Shown here one piece after another: positions 1-5,549 of a DNA stretch of 12,925 nucleotides. The DNA is taken from contig JBFHSP010000076.1 of the NCBI GenBank assembly GCA_041591085.1, positions 1 to 12,925 on the forward strand, given 5' to 3'. The position numbers were made by a program, and so were the translations under genes. Source of the stretch: Pleionea sp041591085. Its GTDB lineage: Bacteria; Pseudomonadota; Gammaproteobacteria; Enterobacterales; Kangiellaceae. Numbering within the stretch: position 1 is the stretch's first letter; each line of letters opens with the position of its first letter. The notes below the pieces were generated by a model that did no database searches, was not told where the DNA came from, and was given only the letters and a program-made list of their open reading frames with translations.

Positions 1-1
1 G

Positions 2-370
2 TCTGGGAGCAGTCAATGGTATGAGTTTGGCGTGAATAGCTACAGTAATGCGGCCAAGCAAAAACTGCTGGGTGTTAAAAAAGACAGTTTAGAGCGTTTC
101 GGTGCAGTATCAGACGCAGTAGTAACAGAGATGGTATCTGGTATTACCAAGCAGGCTGATATTAAAGTATGTGGCGTCGCGGTTAGTGGTGTTGCCGGAC
201 CTTCGGGAGGCTCGATTGAAAAACCAGTAGGTACTGTTTGGATAGCCTGGTAGTTACCTTGTTTAAAAATTGTGTCACAAAGATTCTTATTCAGTGGTGA
301 TCGAGATATGATTCGTTTTAAAACCGTAGCGACTGCTATAAAAGGTCTTAACAAGTTATTACTCGAGTAA
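2..370 (+). pseudogene. pncC: PncC (CinA C-terminal family) nicotinamide-nucleotide amidohydrolase, 5' cut by window edge, interrupted by in-frame TAG
   Basis: PncC deamidates nicotinamide mononucleotide to nicotinate mononucleotide in cytoplasmic NAD salvage. The window enters the gene mid-way. The frame from base 2 reads GSSQWYEFG, then YSNAAKQKLLGV, GAVSDAVV, VSGVAGPSGGS and EKPVGTVWIAW, matching the second half of the ~165-residue CinA-C family. The N-terminal active-site region (TAESCTGG in relatives) lies outside. At 251-253 the frame meets TAG, yet the 38 codons after it (254-367, ending at TAA 368-370) still read as family sequence, including FLFSGDRD, where relatives have the conserved GDRD. 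The spacing between GTVW and GDRD equals that in E. coli PncC as I recall it, so the stop replaces one codon with no indel. It is therefore a nonsense mutation or a base error. The last ~39 residues would be lost, so an active product is doubtful. Position just upstream of recA is the usual gammaproteobacterial one. Confidence 0.85.
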
Positions 371-478
371 ATTCTCATTTAAAATAGGGTGTTAAAATAA
401 TACTATCTATTTGAGTAGTTTTTTGCCATAATCGCTTCAACAGTCAACTTTAATTCAGAATATTTTTCGGAGATCACA
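371..478 (+). promoter_or_regulatory. recA leader and promoter region, no canonical SOS box
   Basis: This 108-base gap must carry the recA promoter unless transcription enters from pncC. A CATAAT -10-like hexamer lies at 427-432, but no good -35 sits 16-18 bases upstream (TTGAGT at 411-416 is only 10 away). A GGAG Shine-Dalgarno at 469-472 lies six bases before the recA ATG. The E. coli-type LexA box CTGT-N8-ACAG is absent: the trinucleotide CTG does not occur anywhere in the gap. The only symmetrical element is ACTA-N10-TAGT (402-405/416-419), just upstream of the -10-like site, which could be a divergent operator or chance. Confidence 0.3.
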
Positions 479-1516
479 ATGGAAGACAGTAAAAAGAAAG
501 CACTTGGAGCCGCTCTAACTCAGATAGAACGTCAGTTTGGCAAGGGGTCAATCATGCGTATGGGTGATGCCAGTGCGCGTAAAGATTTAGAGGTGATCTC
601 AACAGGCTCTTTAGGACTTGATTTGGCACTAGGAGTAGGTGGCTTTCCAAAAGGTAGAATCATAGAAGTGTATGGCCCTGAATCATCGGGTAAAACCACT
701 ATTGCTTTGCAAGCTGTTGCTAATTGTCAAAAAAACGGTGGTACTGCGGCGTTTGTTGATGCTGAACACGCTTTAGATCCTATTTACGCAGAAAAACTGG
801 GAGTTAACCTCGATGATCTGTTGGTTTCTCAACCAGACACAGGTGAACAAGCGCTCGAAATTACCGATATGCTCGTGCGTTCAGGCGCTGTCGATATCAT
901 AGTAGTTGATTCGGTAGCGGCTTTAACGCCTAAAGCTGAAATTGAAGGCGAAATGGGTGACTCGCACATGGGGCTGCAAGCTCGTTTAATGTCTCAAGCC
1001 TTAAGAAAATTAACTGCCAATATTCAAAGGGCTAATTGTGCGGTGGTGTTCATTAACCAAATTCGAATGAAAATTGGGGTAATGTTTGGTAGTCCTGAAA
1101 CTACCACGGGTGGTAATGCATTAAAGTTTTACGCTTCGGTTCGTTTAGATATCCGTCGTACCGGGGCTATTAAGCAAGGCGATGAAGTAGTAGGAAATGA
1201 AACTCGGGTTAAAGTGGTTAAAAACAAAGTTGCACCTCCATTTAGGCAGGCTGAGTTCCAAATTATGTATGGAGAAGGTTGTTCGCTAGAAGGTGAAATC
1301 ATTGATTTAGGCGTGAAAGAAGGCTTAGTTGATAAAGCCGGCGCTTGGTATAGCTACAACGGTGATCGTATCGGTCAGGGCAAAATGAACGTGATTAACT
1401 TCCTTAAAGAGAATCCATCCATATCAAAAGATATCGAAACTCAATTACGTACTAAGCTGCTTGGTAAAATGACAGCTAATGCTTCAGCAGATGACGATGT
1501 CGAGGTTGAAGCATAA
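479..1516 (+). CDS. recA: RecA recombinase
   Basis: RecA polymerises on single-stranded DNA with ATP, drives strand exchange in recombinational repair, and as a filament stimulates LexA and UmuD self-cleavage. The 345-residue product is close to the usual ~350. The start MEDSKKKALGAALTQIERQ and the KGSIMRMGD segment are family signatures. Walker A, GPESSGKTT, is at residues 66-74, the same numbering as E. coli. A Walker B-like strand VDIIVVDSVAAL and the loop-2 region around FINQIRMKIGVMFG follow, then the C-terminal domain and an acidic tail (ADDDVEVEA) of the kind that restrains DNA binding. The ATG has GGAG six bases upstream. The 3' end overlaps recX, so the two are probably cotranscribed. 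No standard LexA box is seen in front. Confidence 0.98.
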   Translation: MEDSKKKALGAALTQIERQFGKGSIMRMGDASARKDLEVISTGSLGLDLALGVGGFPKGRIIEVYGPESSGKTTIALQAVANCQKNGGTAAFVDAEHALDPIYAEKLGVNLDDLLVSQPDTGEQALEITDMLVRSGAVDIIVVDSVAALTPKAEIEGEMGDSHMGLQARLMSQALRKLTANIQRANCAVVFINQIRMKIGVMFGSPETTTGGNALKFYASVRLDIRRTGAIKQGDEVVGNETRVKVVKNKVAPPFRQAEFQIMYGEGCSLEGEIIDLGVKEGLVDKAGAWYSYNGDRIGQGKMNVINFLKENPSISKDIETQLRTKLLGKMTANASADDDVEVEA

Positions 1517-1976
1517 ATCGACACTGCTCTCTGCGTATGATAAAGCGATTCAGCTATTAGCCCGCAGAGAGCACTCTCAATTTGAATTAAACCAAAAGCT
1601 CATTCGAAAAGGATATTCTGAAGAAGAAACGGCCCCGGCTTTGGAAAGTTTGGTTAAAAAGGGTTGGTTGAGCGATTATCGATTTACCGAAGCGTGGATT
1701 CGTCATAGAATCCGTGGTGGCTTTGGTCGGCTCAAAATATTATCTGAGTTAAATCAAAAAGGTATTGCTCCAGACTTAGCATCCAACTGTATTCAACAGG
1801 CTGATGTAGACTGGTTTGCTTTAGCACTTAAAGTGCGTTTAAAAAAGTATCCAAAACCTTGGTCTGACTATAAAGAAAAAGCAAAACAGTACCGTTATAT
1901 GTTGTCTCGAGGTTTCGAGCACGATCAAATACAATATTCCTTTGAAACGCAACCATCAGTACAGGATGAACCATGA
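1497..1976 (+). CDS. recX: RecX, regulator of RecA
   Basis: RecX binds RecA filaments and limits their extension and ATPase activity. The protein is built of three-helix tandem repeats. Signatures seen are YDKAIQLLARREHSQFEL near the N-terminus, L-KKGWLSDYRFTEAWIRHRI-GGFG in the middle and YRYMLSRGFEHDQI near the C-terminus. Three in-frame ATGs lie inside the end of recA, at 1479, 1491 and 1497. None has a strong ribosome site. I chose 1497 because it gives 159 residues, the usual family size, and keeps the overlap with recA to 20 bases; 1479 gives 165 residues and cannot be excluded. The stop is part of an ATGA that also contains the alaS start, so recA, recX and alaS appear translationally coupled. 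Confidence 0.92.
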   Translation: MSRLKHKSTLLSAYDKAIQLLARREHSQFELNQKLIRKGYSEEETAPALESLVKKGWLSDYRFTEAWIRHRIRGGFGRLKILSELNQKGIAPDLASNCIQQADVDWFALALKVRLKKYPKPWSDYKEKAKQYRYMLSRGFEHDQIQYSFETQPSVQDEP

Positions 1977-4564
1977 CGTTCATGAGCAGTAATCAAATTC
2001 GCGAAGCCTTCTTATCTTTTTTTGAAAAACACGGACACACCCGTGTAGATAGTAGTTCTTTGGTGCCAGGTAACGATCCAACTTTATTGTTTACCAATGC
2101 CGGAATGGTTCAATTTAAAGACTGTTTTTTGGGTTCGGATAAACGAGATTATGTACGAGCAGTCACCTCGCAAAAATGTGTACGAGCAGGTGGAAAACAT
2201 AATGATTTAGAAAATGTAGGCTATACCGCAAGACACCATACCTTTTTTGAAATGCTCGGGAATTTCAGTTTTGGCGACTACTTCAAAGAAGAGGCTATAC
2301 GGTTTGCCTGGGACTTTTTAACCAATGAATTAAAGCTGCCCAAGGAGAAACTTTGGGTAACCGTTTATCACGATGATCAAGAAGCTGAGGATATTTGGTT
2401 TAACAAAATAGGGATTGATCAAACGCGTTTTTCACGTTTAGGTGAAAAAGATAACTTCTTGGCTATGGGTGATACTGGACCATGTGGTCCTTGCTCTGAA
2501 ATTTTCTATGATCACGGGCCAGAGGTAGCCGGCGGACCGCCAGGTAGCCCAGACGAAGATGGTGATCGTTATATTGAAGTATGGAATTTGGTTTTCATGC
2601 AGTTTAACCGCGATAAAAGTGGTAACTTAACCCCTTTACCTAAGCCCTCTGTTGATACCGGTATGGGATTAGAACGTATTTCAGCGGTTATGCAACATGT
2701 CCATTCAAACTATGAAATAGATTTATTTGAGTCATTGATCAAAGCGGTAGCTGCAGAATTAAAAGTGACTGACTTAACCCAAAAATCATTGCGTGTTATT
2801 GCCGATCATATTCGCTCTTGTGTTTTTTTAATTGGCGATGGTGTGGTTCCAAGCAACGAAGGTAGAGGTTATGTTTTGCGTCGAATCATGCGCCGAGCAA
2901 TTAGGCACGGACATAAATTAGGAGCCTCATCAGCTTTCTTTCATAAATTGGTTACGCCTTTAGCTGAAGTGATGGGCGTTGCGTATCCCGATTTAATCAG
3001 CAAACAAAAGTCGATTGTTGATATGGTGTTACGAGAAGAAGAGCAGTTTGCCAAAACGCTAGATAATGGCATGAAAATTTTAGAAAACGATTTGGCCGAG
3101 CTTCAGGGTAGTGTTATCAGTGGTCAAACCTTATTTACACTTTACGATACCTACGGCTTTCCTGTTGATTTAACTGCCGATATAGCGCGAGAAAAAGGTC
3201 TAACCGTAGATAACGAAGCGTTTGAGCAATTGATGGCTCAGCAAAGAAAACGCTCTCAAGCGGCCGGGCAGTTCTCGGTAGATTATAACGACTTTGCTGA
3301 TTTAACTGTTGAAACTTATTTTGATGGGTACGAGCATTTAAATGGATCCGCTACAATTGTAAGAATATTACAAGGCGAAAACTCGGTCGAAACTTTAAAA
3401 GCGGGGGAAGAGGGCCTTTTAATTACCGAATCTTCAGTTTTTTATGCCGAATCTGGCGGACAAGCCGGTGATTTAGGAACATTTGTTACGCCTAGCGGTA
3501 AGGCAATAGTAACCGATACCATCAAGATCCAAAAAGCCTTTGCCCATGTCGTAAAGGTAACTGAAGGGATGCTTAATCTTGATGAAACCGCAACTCTTAA
3601 TGTTGATGCATCTGTTAGAAGACATACCGCGATTCATCATTCAGCGACCCATTTATTGCATGCTGCTTTACGTGAAGTTTTGGGAGAGCATGTCAACCAA
3701 AAAGGAAGTTTGGTTAACGCTGACCGACTTCGCTTTGACTTTTCGCATCCATCGCCGGTTTCGAAACAGGAATTACGCAAAGTTGAGCGTTTGGTCAACC
3801 AAGAGATCATGAAAAACTCAACTGTTACCGCCGATGTAATGTCAATGGACCAAGCTAAGGCAAAAGGCGCGATGGCTTTATTTGGTGAAAAGTACGGCGA
3901 TGAGGTTCGAGTATTATCTATGGGGGATTTTTCGACCGAACTTTGCGGTGGTACGCACGTTACTGCAACCGGCGATATTGGGGTATTCAAAATTACCCAA
4001 GAATCAGGCATTGCCGCTGGCATCCGCCGCATTGAAGCTGTAGCCGGAGAACAAGCTTTAACATTTATTGAGCATTCTGAAGATCAAATTGGTGAATTAT
4101 CGAAATTGCTCAAATCGGAACCGGCACAGTTAATTGAAAAATCCAAACAGTCGTTACAAAAATTGAAAGAGCTCGAAAAACAATTAGAGCAGCTGCAATC
4201 GAAACTTTCAGCCAATTTAGGGGATGAACTTGCTGATAAAGCGGAAACTTTTGGTGATATTAAATTAGTTGTACAAAAGGTCGTAGGGGTTGAGCCCAAA
4301 GCGCTACGCGAACTTCTTGATCAAGTTAAAAATAAAATCCAATCAGGAATCGTTGTTTTAGGTTTGGCTCAAGACGATAAGGTGAATCTAATCGCCGGTG
4401 TAACCAATGATCTTATTAAGCAATATAAAGCTGGAGACATTGTTAAGCTAGCAGCCGAAAAGGTTGGCGGTAAAGGTGGTGGACGACCCGATATGGCTCA
4501 AGCAGGTGGCTCTCAACCAGAAAACTTAGACGCAGCACTTAAAGCAGTTAAAGCTCTGTTTTAA
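1973..4564 (+). CDS. alaS: Alanyl-tRNA synthetase
   Basis: AlaRS charges tRNA-Ala in the cytoplasm and edits misacylated Ser- and Gly-tRNA-Ala. The 863-residue length is normal (E. coli 876). Residues ~1-450 are the class II catalytic core and tRNA-binding part, with IREAFLSFFEKHGH at the N-terminus, DTGPCGPCSE at 167-176 and GRGYVLRRIMRR at 297-308. The editing domain carries its zinc ligands in HSATH (H556, H560) and CGGTH (C658, H662). A coiled coil (about 705-745) links to the C-terminal domain with GGKGGGRPDMAQAGG. The ATG at 1973 overlaps the recX stop and has AGGA six bases upstream; ATG 1982 is a possible alternative but is 15 bases from that site. The last codons form the left arm of the terminator. 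No lysC lies between alaS and csrA, as in E. coli. Confidence 0.98.
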   Translation: MTFMSSNQIREAFLSFFEKHGHTRVDSSSLVPGNDPTLLFTNAGMVQFKDCFLGSDKRDYVRAVTSQKCVRAGGKHNDLENVGYTARHHTFFEMLGNFSFGDYFKEEAIRFAWDFLTNELKLPKEKLWVTVYHDDQEAEDIWFNKIGIDQTRFSRLGEKDNFLAMGDTGPCGPCSEIFYDHGPEVAGGPPGSPDEDGDRYIEVWNLVFMQFNRDKSGNLTPLPKPSVDTGMGLERISAVMQHVHSNYEIDLFESLIKAVAAELKVTDLTQKSLRVIADHIRSCVFLIGDGVVPSNEGRGYVLRRIMRRAIRHGHKLGASSAFFHKLVTPLAEVMGVAYPDLISKQKSIVDMVLREEEQFAKTLDNGMKILENDLAELQGSVISGQTLFTLYDTYGFPVDLTADIAREKGLTVDNEAFEQLMAQQRKRSQAAGQFSVDYNDFADLTVETYFDGYEHLNGSATIVRILQGENSVETLKAGEEGLLITESSVFYAESGGQAGDLGTFVTPSGKAIVTDTIKIQKAFAHVVKVTEGMLNLDETATLNVDASVRRHTAIHHSATHLLHAALREVLGEHVNQKGSLVNADRLRFDFSHPSPVSKQELRKVERLVNQEIMKNSTVTADVMSMDQAKAKGAMALFGEKYGDEVRVLSMGDFSTELCGGTHVTATGDIGVFKITQESGIAAGIRRIEAVAGEQALTFIEHSEDQIGELSKLLKSEPAQLIEKSKQSLQKLKELEKQLEQLQSKLSANLGDELADKAETFGDIKLVVQKVVGVEPKALRELLDQVKNKIQSGIVVLGLAQDDKVNLIAGVTNDLIKQYKAGDIVKLAAEKVGGKGGGRPDMAQAGGSQPENLDAALKAVKALF

Positions 4565-4581
4565 CTGCTTTAAGATTTTTT
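4538..4581 (+). terminator. Intrinsic terminator overlapping the alaS stop codon
   Basis: Bases 4538-4552 and 4560-4574 are perfectly complementary over 15 bp, enclosing a seven-base loop (GCTCTGT). One A is followed by six T (4576-4581). The left arm lies in the last alaS codons and the TAA stop (4562-4564) lies in the right arm, so a terminating ribosome would cover the hairpin. It should end the recA-recX-alaS transcript. Confidence 0.85.
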
Positions 4582-4583
4582 AG

Positions 4584-4620
4584 GGTTTTGGGCTAAGTTG
4601 GTCAAATTTAGTCCAAAACT
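4584..4620. other. Second hairpin after alaS
   Basis: A 13-position stem pairs 4584-4596 with 4608-4620 around an 11-base loop, with G-T wobbles at one internal position and at the outer pair. No T-run follows on either strand, so it is not an obvious terminator. It may protect RNA 3' ends from read-through transcripts or be incidental. Confidence 0.35.
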
Positions 4621-4787
4621 ATTCTTCTGCTAAATTGTTGTTATGGCAGATTTTGACTAAACTAACAAAGTCAGTCGGTAAAACGGATGAAATATAATCA
4701 GTTGGGACAGATTTGCTAATTCGAAGTAGTTTTTTGTTATTACGAAACGTGATTAAAAGCAAATTGCTTAGCTTGTCACCTCTATCC
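4621..4787. other. Gene-free AT-rich stretch upstream of csrA
   Basis: No coding sequence is supported here; an antisense frame across 4619-4813 has no recognisable protein features or convincing start context. A perfect TATAAT at 4693-4698 could be a distal csrA promoter, but no -35 is seen at normal spacing. A perfect palindrome AAGCA-AAT-TGCTT occupies 4757-4769, about 20 bases before the csrA -10, where a regulator could act. Confidence 0.3.
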
Positions 4788-4796
4788 TGATATAAT
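4788..4796 (+). promoter_or_regulatory. csrA extended -10 promoter
   Basis: TGATATAAT at 4788-4796 is a perfect extended -10 (TGn plus consensus TATAAT). No good -35 is present at 16-18 bases (TTAGCT at spacing 17); TTGTCA at 4773-4778 is only 12 bases away. Extended -10 promoters are known to work with weak -35 elements. Predicted start is near 4803, giving a ~60-base leader. Confidence 0.6.
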
Positions 4797-4825
4797 GCCG
4801 CCGCACTCATCAAGTACTAAACGAA

Positions 4826-4870
4826 ATCTCTTCTAAGAAAGAGATCTGCAAAGGAGAAGTAGGATGTTGA
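4826..4870 (+). promoter_or_regulatory. csrA leader: hairpin, Shine-Dalgarno and candidate CsrA-binding GGA sites
   Basis: ATCTCTT (4826-4832) pairs with AAGAGAT (4839-4845) in a 7-bp hairpin just upstream of AAGGAG (4851-4856), which is seven bases before the ATG. Two GGA motifs sit at the ribosome site: one in the Shine-Dalgarno (4853-4855) and one overlapping the start codon in AGGATGT, which matches the RGGAUGU part of the known CsrA consensus. Translational self-repression, as known for E. coli csrA, is inferred. Confidence 0.4.
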
Positions 4871-5055
4871 TTTTAACACGACGTGTTGGTGAAACATTAA
4901 TGATTGGCGACGAAGTGACCGTTACGGTTCTCGGCGTTAAAGGTAACCAAGTTCGAATAGGAGTTAACGCTCCGAAAGAAGTTTCCGTTCACCGCGAAGA
5001 AATTTATTTACGAATTCAGCGTGAAAAAGAAATGTCAGGAAATTCAGCCGATTAA
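4864..5055 (+). CDS. csrA: CsrA, RNA-binding global translational regulator
   Basis: CsrA is a small homodimer that binds GGA motifs in mRNA leaders and blocks ribosome entry or alters RNA stability; it governs central carbon metabolism, motility and biofilm choices, and is titrated by CsrB-type RNAs. The 63-residue product starts MLILTRRVGETLMIGDEVTV and includes VLGVKGNQVRIGVNAPKEVSVHREEIY. The RNA-contacting residues near the ends of the interlaced sheet are present: L4, T5 and R6 at the N-terminus, and V42, H43 and R44 (R44 is critical in E. coli). The length matches the family (about 61-65). It has its own extended -10 promoter and a strong AAGGAG ribosome site, and lies directly before the tRNA-Ser and tRNA-Arg genes in the usual gammaproteobacterial arrangement. 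Confidence 0.98.
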   Translation: MLILTRRVGETLMIGDEVTVTVLGVKGNQVRIGVNAPKEVSVHREEIYLRIQREKEMSGNSAD

Positions 5056-5058
5056 AGC

Positions 5059-5086
5059 TTGCAATTTAAAATTATTAAGGTAACAT
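5059..5086 (+). promoter_or_regulatory. Probable tRNA-Ser promoter
   Basis: TTGCAA (5059-5064) and TAACAT (5081-5086) are separated by 16 bases and followed by a GC-rich stretch (CGCCTCCGC) near the expected start. A GC-rich discriminator is typical of stringently controlled stable-RNA promoters. The -10 matches the consensus at only four of six positions; read-through from csrA is the alternative. Confidence 0.45.
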
Positions 5087-5101
5087 TCGCCTCCGCTGAA
5101 C

Positions 5102-5193
5102 GGAGAGATGGCCGAGTGGCCGAAGGCGCTCCCCTGCTAAGGGAGTATACGGTTTGTCCCGTATCGAGGGTTCGAATCCCTCTCTCTCCGCCA
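5102..5193 (+). tRNA. tRNA-Ser(GCU)
   Basis: A 92-base tRNA with encoded CCA. The acceptor GGAGAGA (5102-5108) pairs with TCTCTCC (5183-5189), followed by discriminator G and CCA. The anticodon arm is CTCCC, loop CTGCTAA, GGGAG, giving anticodon GCT at 5136-5138, which reads AGC/AGU serine codons. The long variable arm (TACGG pairing with CCGTA) is the class II feature required by seryl-tRNA synthetase. The T arm is GAGGG-TTCGAAT-CCCTC. Confidence 0.97.
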
Positions 5194-5285
5194 CTCTATT
5201 TTGAGAGATTGTCGATTAAAAAAGAGCGTTGAAATTCAGCAAAATTTTTTACGCGAACCATTGTGTAAATCAGTTTAACTTTGGC

Positions 5286-5314
5286 TTGACAAGGTAATAG
5301 CGGATCAGCATAAT
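5286..5314 (+). promoter_or_regulatory. Strong tRNA-Arg promoter
   Basis: A perfect -35 TTGACA (5286-5291), a 17-base spacer and CATAAT (5309-5314) are followed at once by GGCGCCCC. Near-consensus hexamers with a GC-rich discriminator form the classic stringently controlled stable-RNA promoter. The predicted start is only about 15 bases before the mature tRNA. So tRNA-Arg has its own promoter rather than depending on tRNA-Ser read-through. Confidence 0.8.
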
Positions 5315-5336
5315 GGCGCCCCGTCGTAAAGACCAC

Positions 5337-5413
5337 GCGCACGTAGCTCAGTTGGATAGAGTACCTGGCTACGAACCAGGCGGTCGGAGGTTCGAATCCT
5401 TCCGTGCGCGCCA
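5337..5413 (+). tRNA. tRNA-Arg(ACG)
   Basis: A 77-base tRNA with encoded CCA. The acceptor GCGCACG (5337-5343) pairs with CGTGCGC (5403-5409), followed by discriminator G and CCA. The anticodon arm is CCTGG, loop CTACGAA, CCAGG, giving anticodon ACG at 5371-5373; in bacteria A34 is converted to inosine by TadA so that CGU, CGC and CGA are read. The T arm is GGAGG-TTCGAAT-CCTTC with one G-U pair. Confidence 0.97.
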
Positions 5414-5418
5414 AATAG

Positions 5419-5451
5419 AAAAAACCGTTCTTAACCGAACGGTTTTTTTTT
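5419..5451 (+). terminator. Intrinsic terminator after tRNA-Arg
   Basis: AAAAAACCGTTC (5419-5430), a six-base loop TTAACC and GAACGGTTTTTT (5437-5448) form a 12-bp stem continuing into a T-run to 5451. The A-rich left arm means it could also terminate transcription from the opposite strand. Confidence 0.93.
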
Positions 5452-5549
5452 GTCTTATTTCTATGTCTTGTTGTACTCGAGCATGATAATGTTGCTCATT
5501 ATTGAACTATCGGTTTATCAATCCGACTAAAATCTATAAGAGAACGGAT

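Noticed and set aside
251..253. TAG as a general sense codon or programmed readthrough
   Set aside because: oadG in the same window ends with TAG at its expected length, and no stimulatory structure or conserved context is evident, so a mutation or error is simpler.
403..418. CTAT-N8-GTAG as a degenerate LexA box before recA
   Set aside because: Three of eight defining bases differ from CTGT-N8-ACAG, including most of the right half, so it cannot be called a LexA site from sequence.
4653..4681. TTGACT as a -35 for a csrA upstream promoter
   Set aside because: The position 17 bases downstream reads CGGTAA, which is not a -10, and the nearest TATAAT is 34 bases away.
4619..4813. Antisense 64-codon frame in the alaS-csrA gap
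   Set aside because: It has no recognisable domain or ribosome site and overlaps the csrA promoter.
5196..5414. Antisense 72-codon frame across tRNA-Arg
   Set aside because: Its sequence is explained by the reverse complement of the tRNA and terminator region; it is the well-known kind of spurious protein called over tRNA genes.
5502..5549. TTG start for rmuC adding 16 residues
   Set aside because: No ribosome site precedes it, and ATG 5550 has AAGAGA at six bases with the membrane anchor immediately after.
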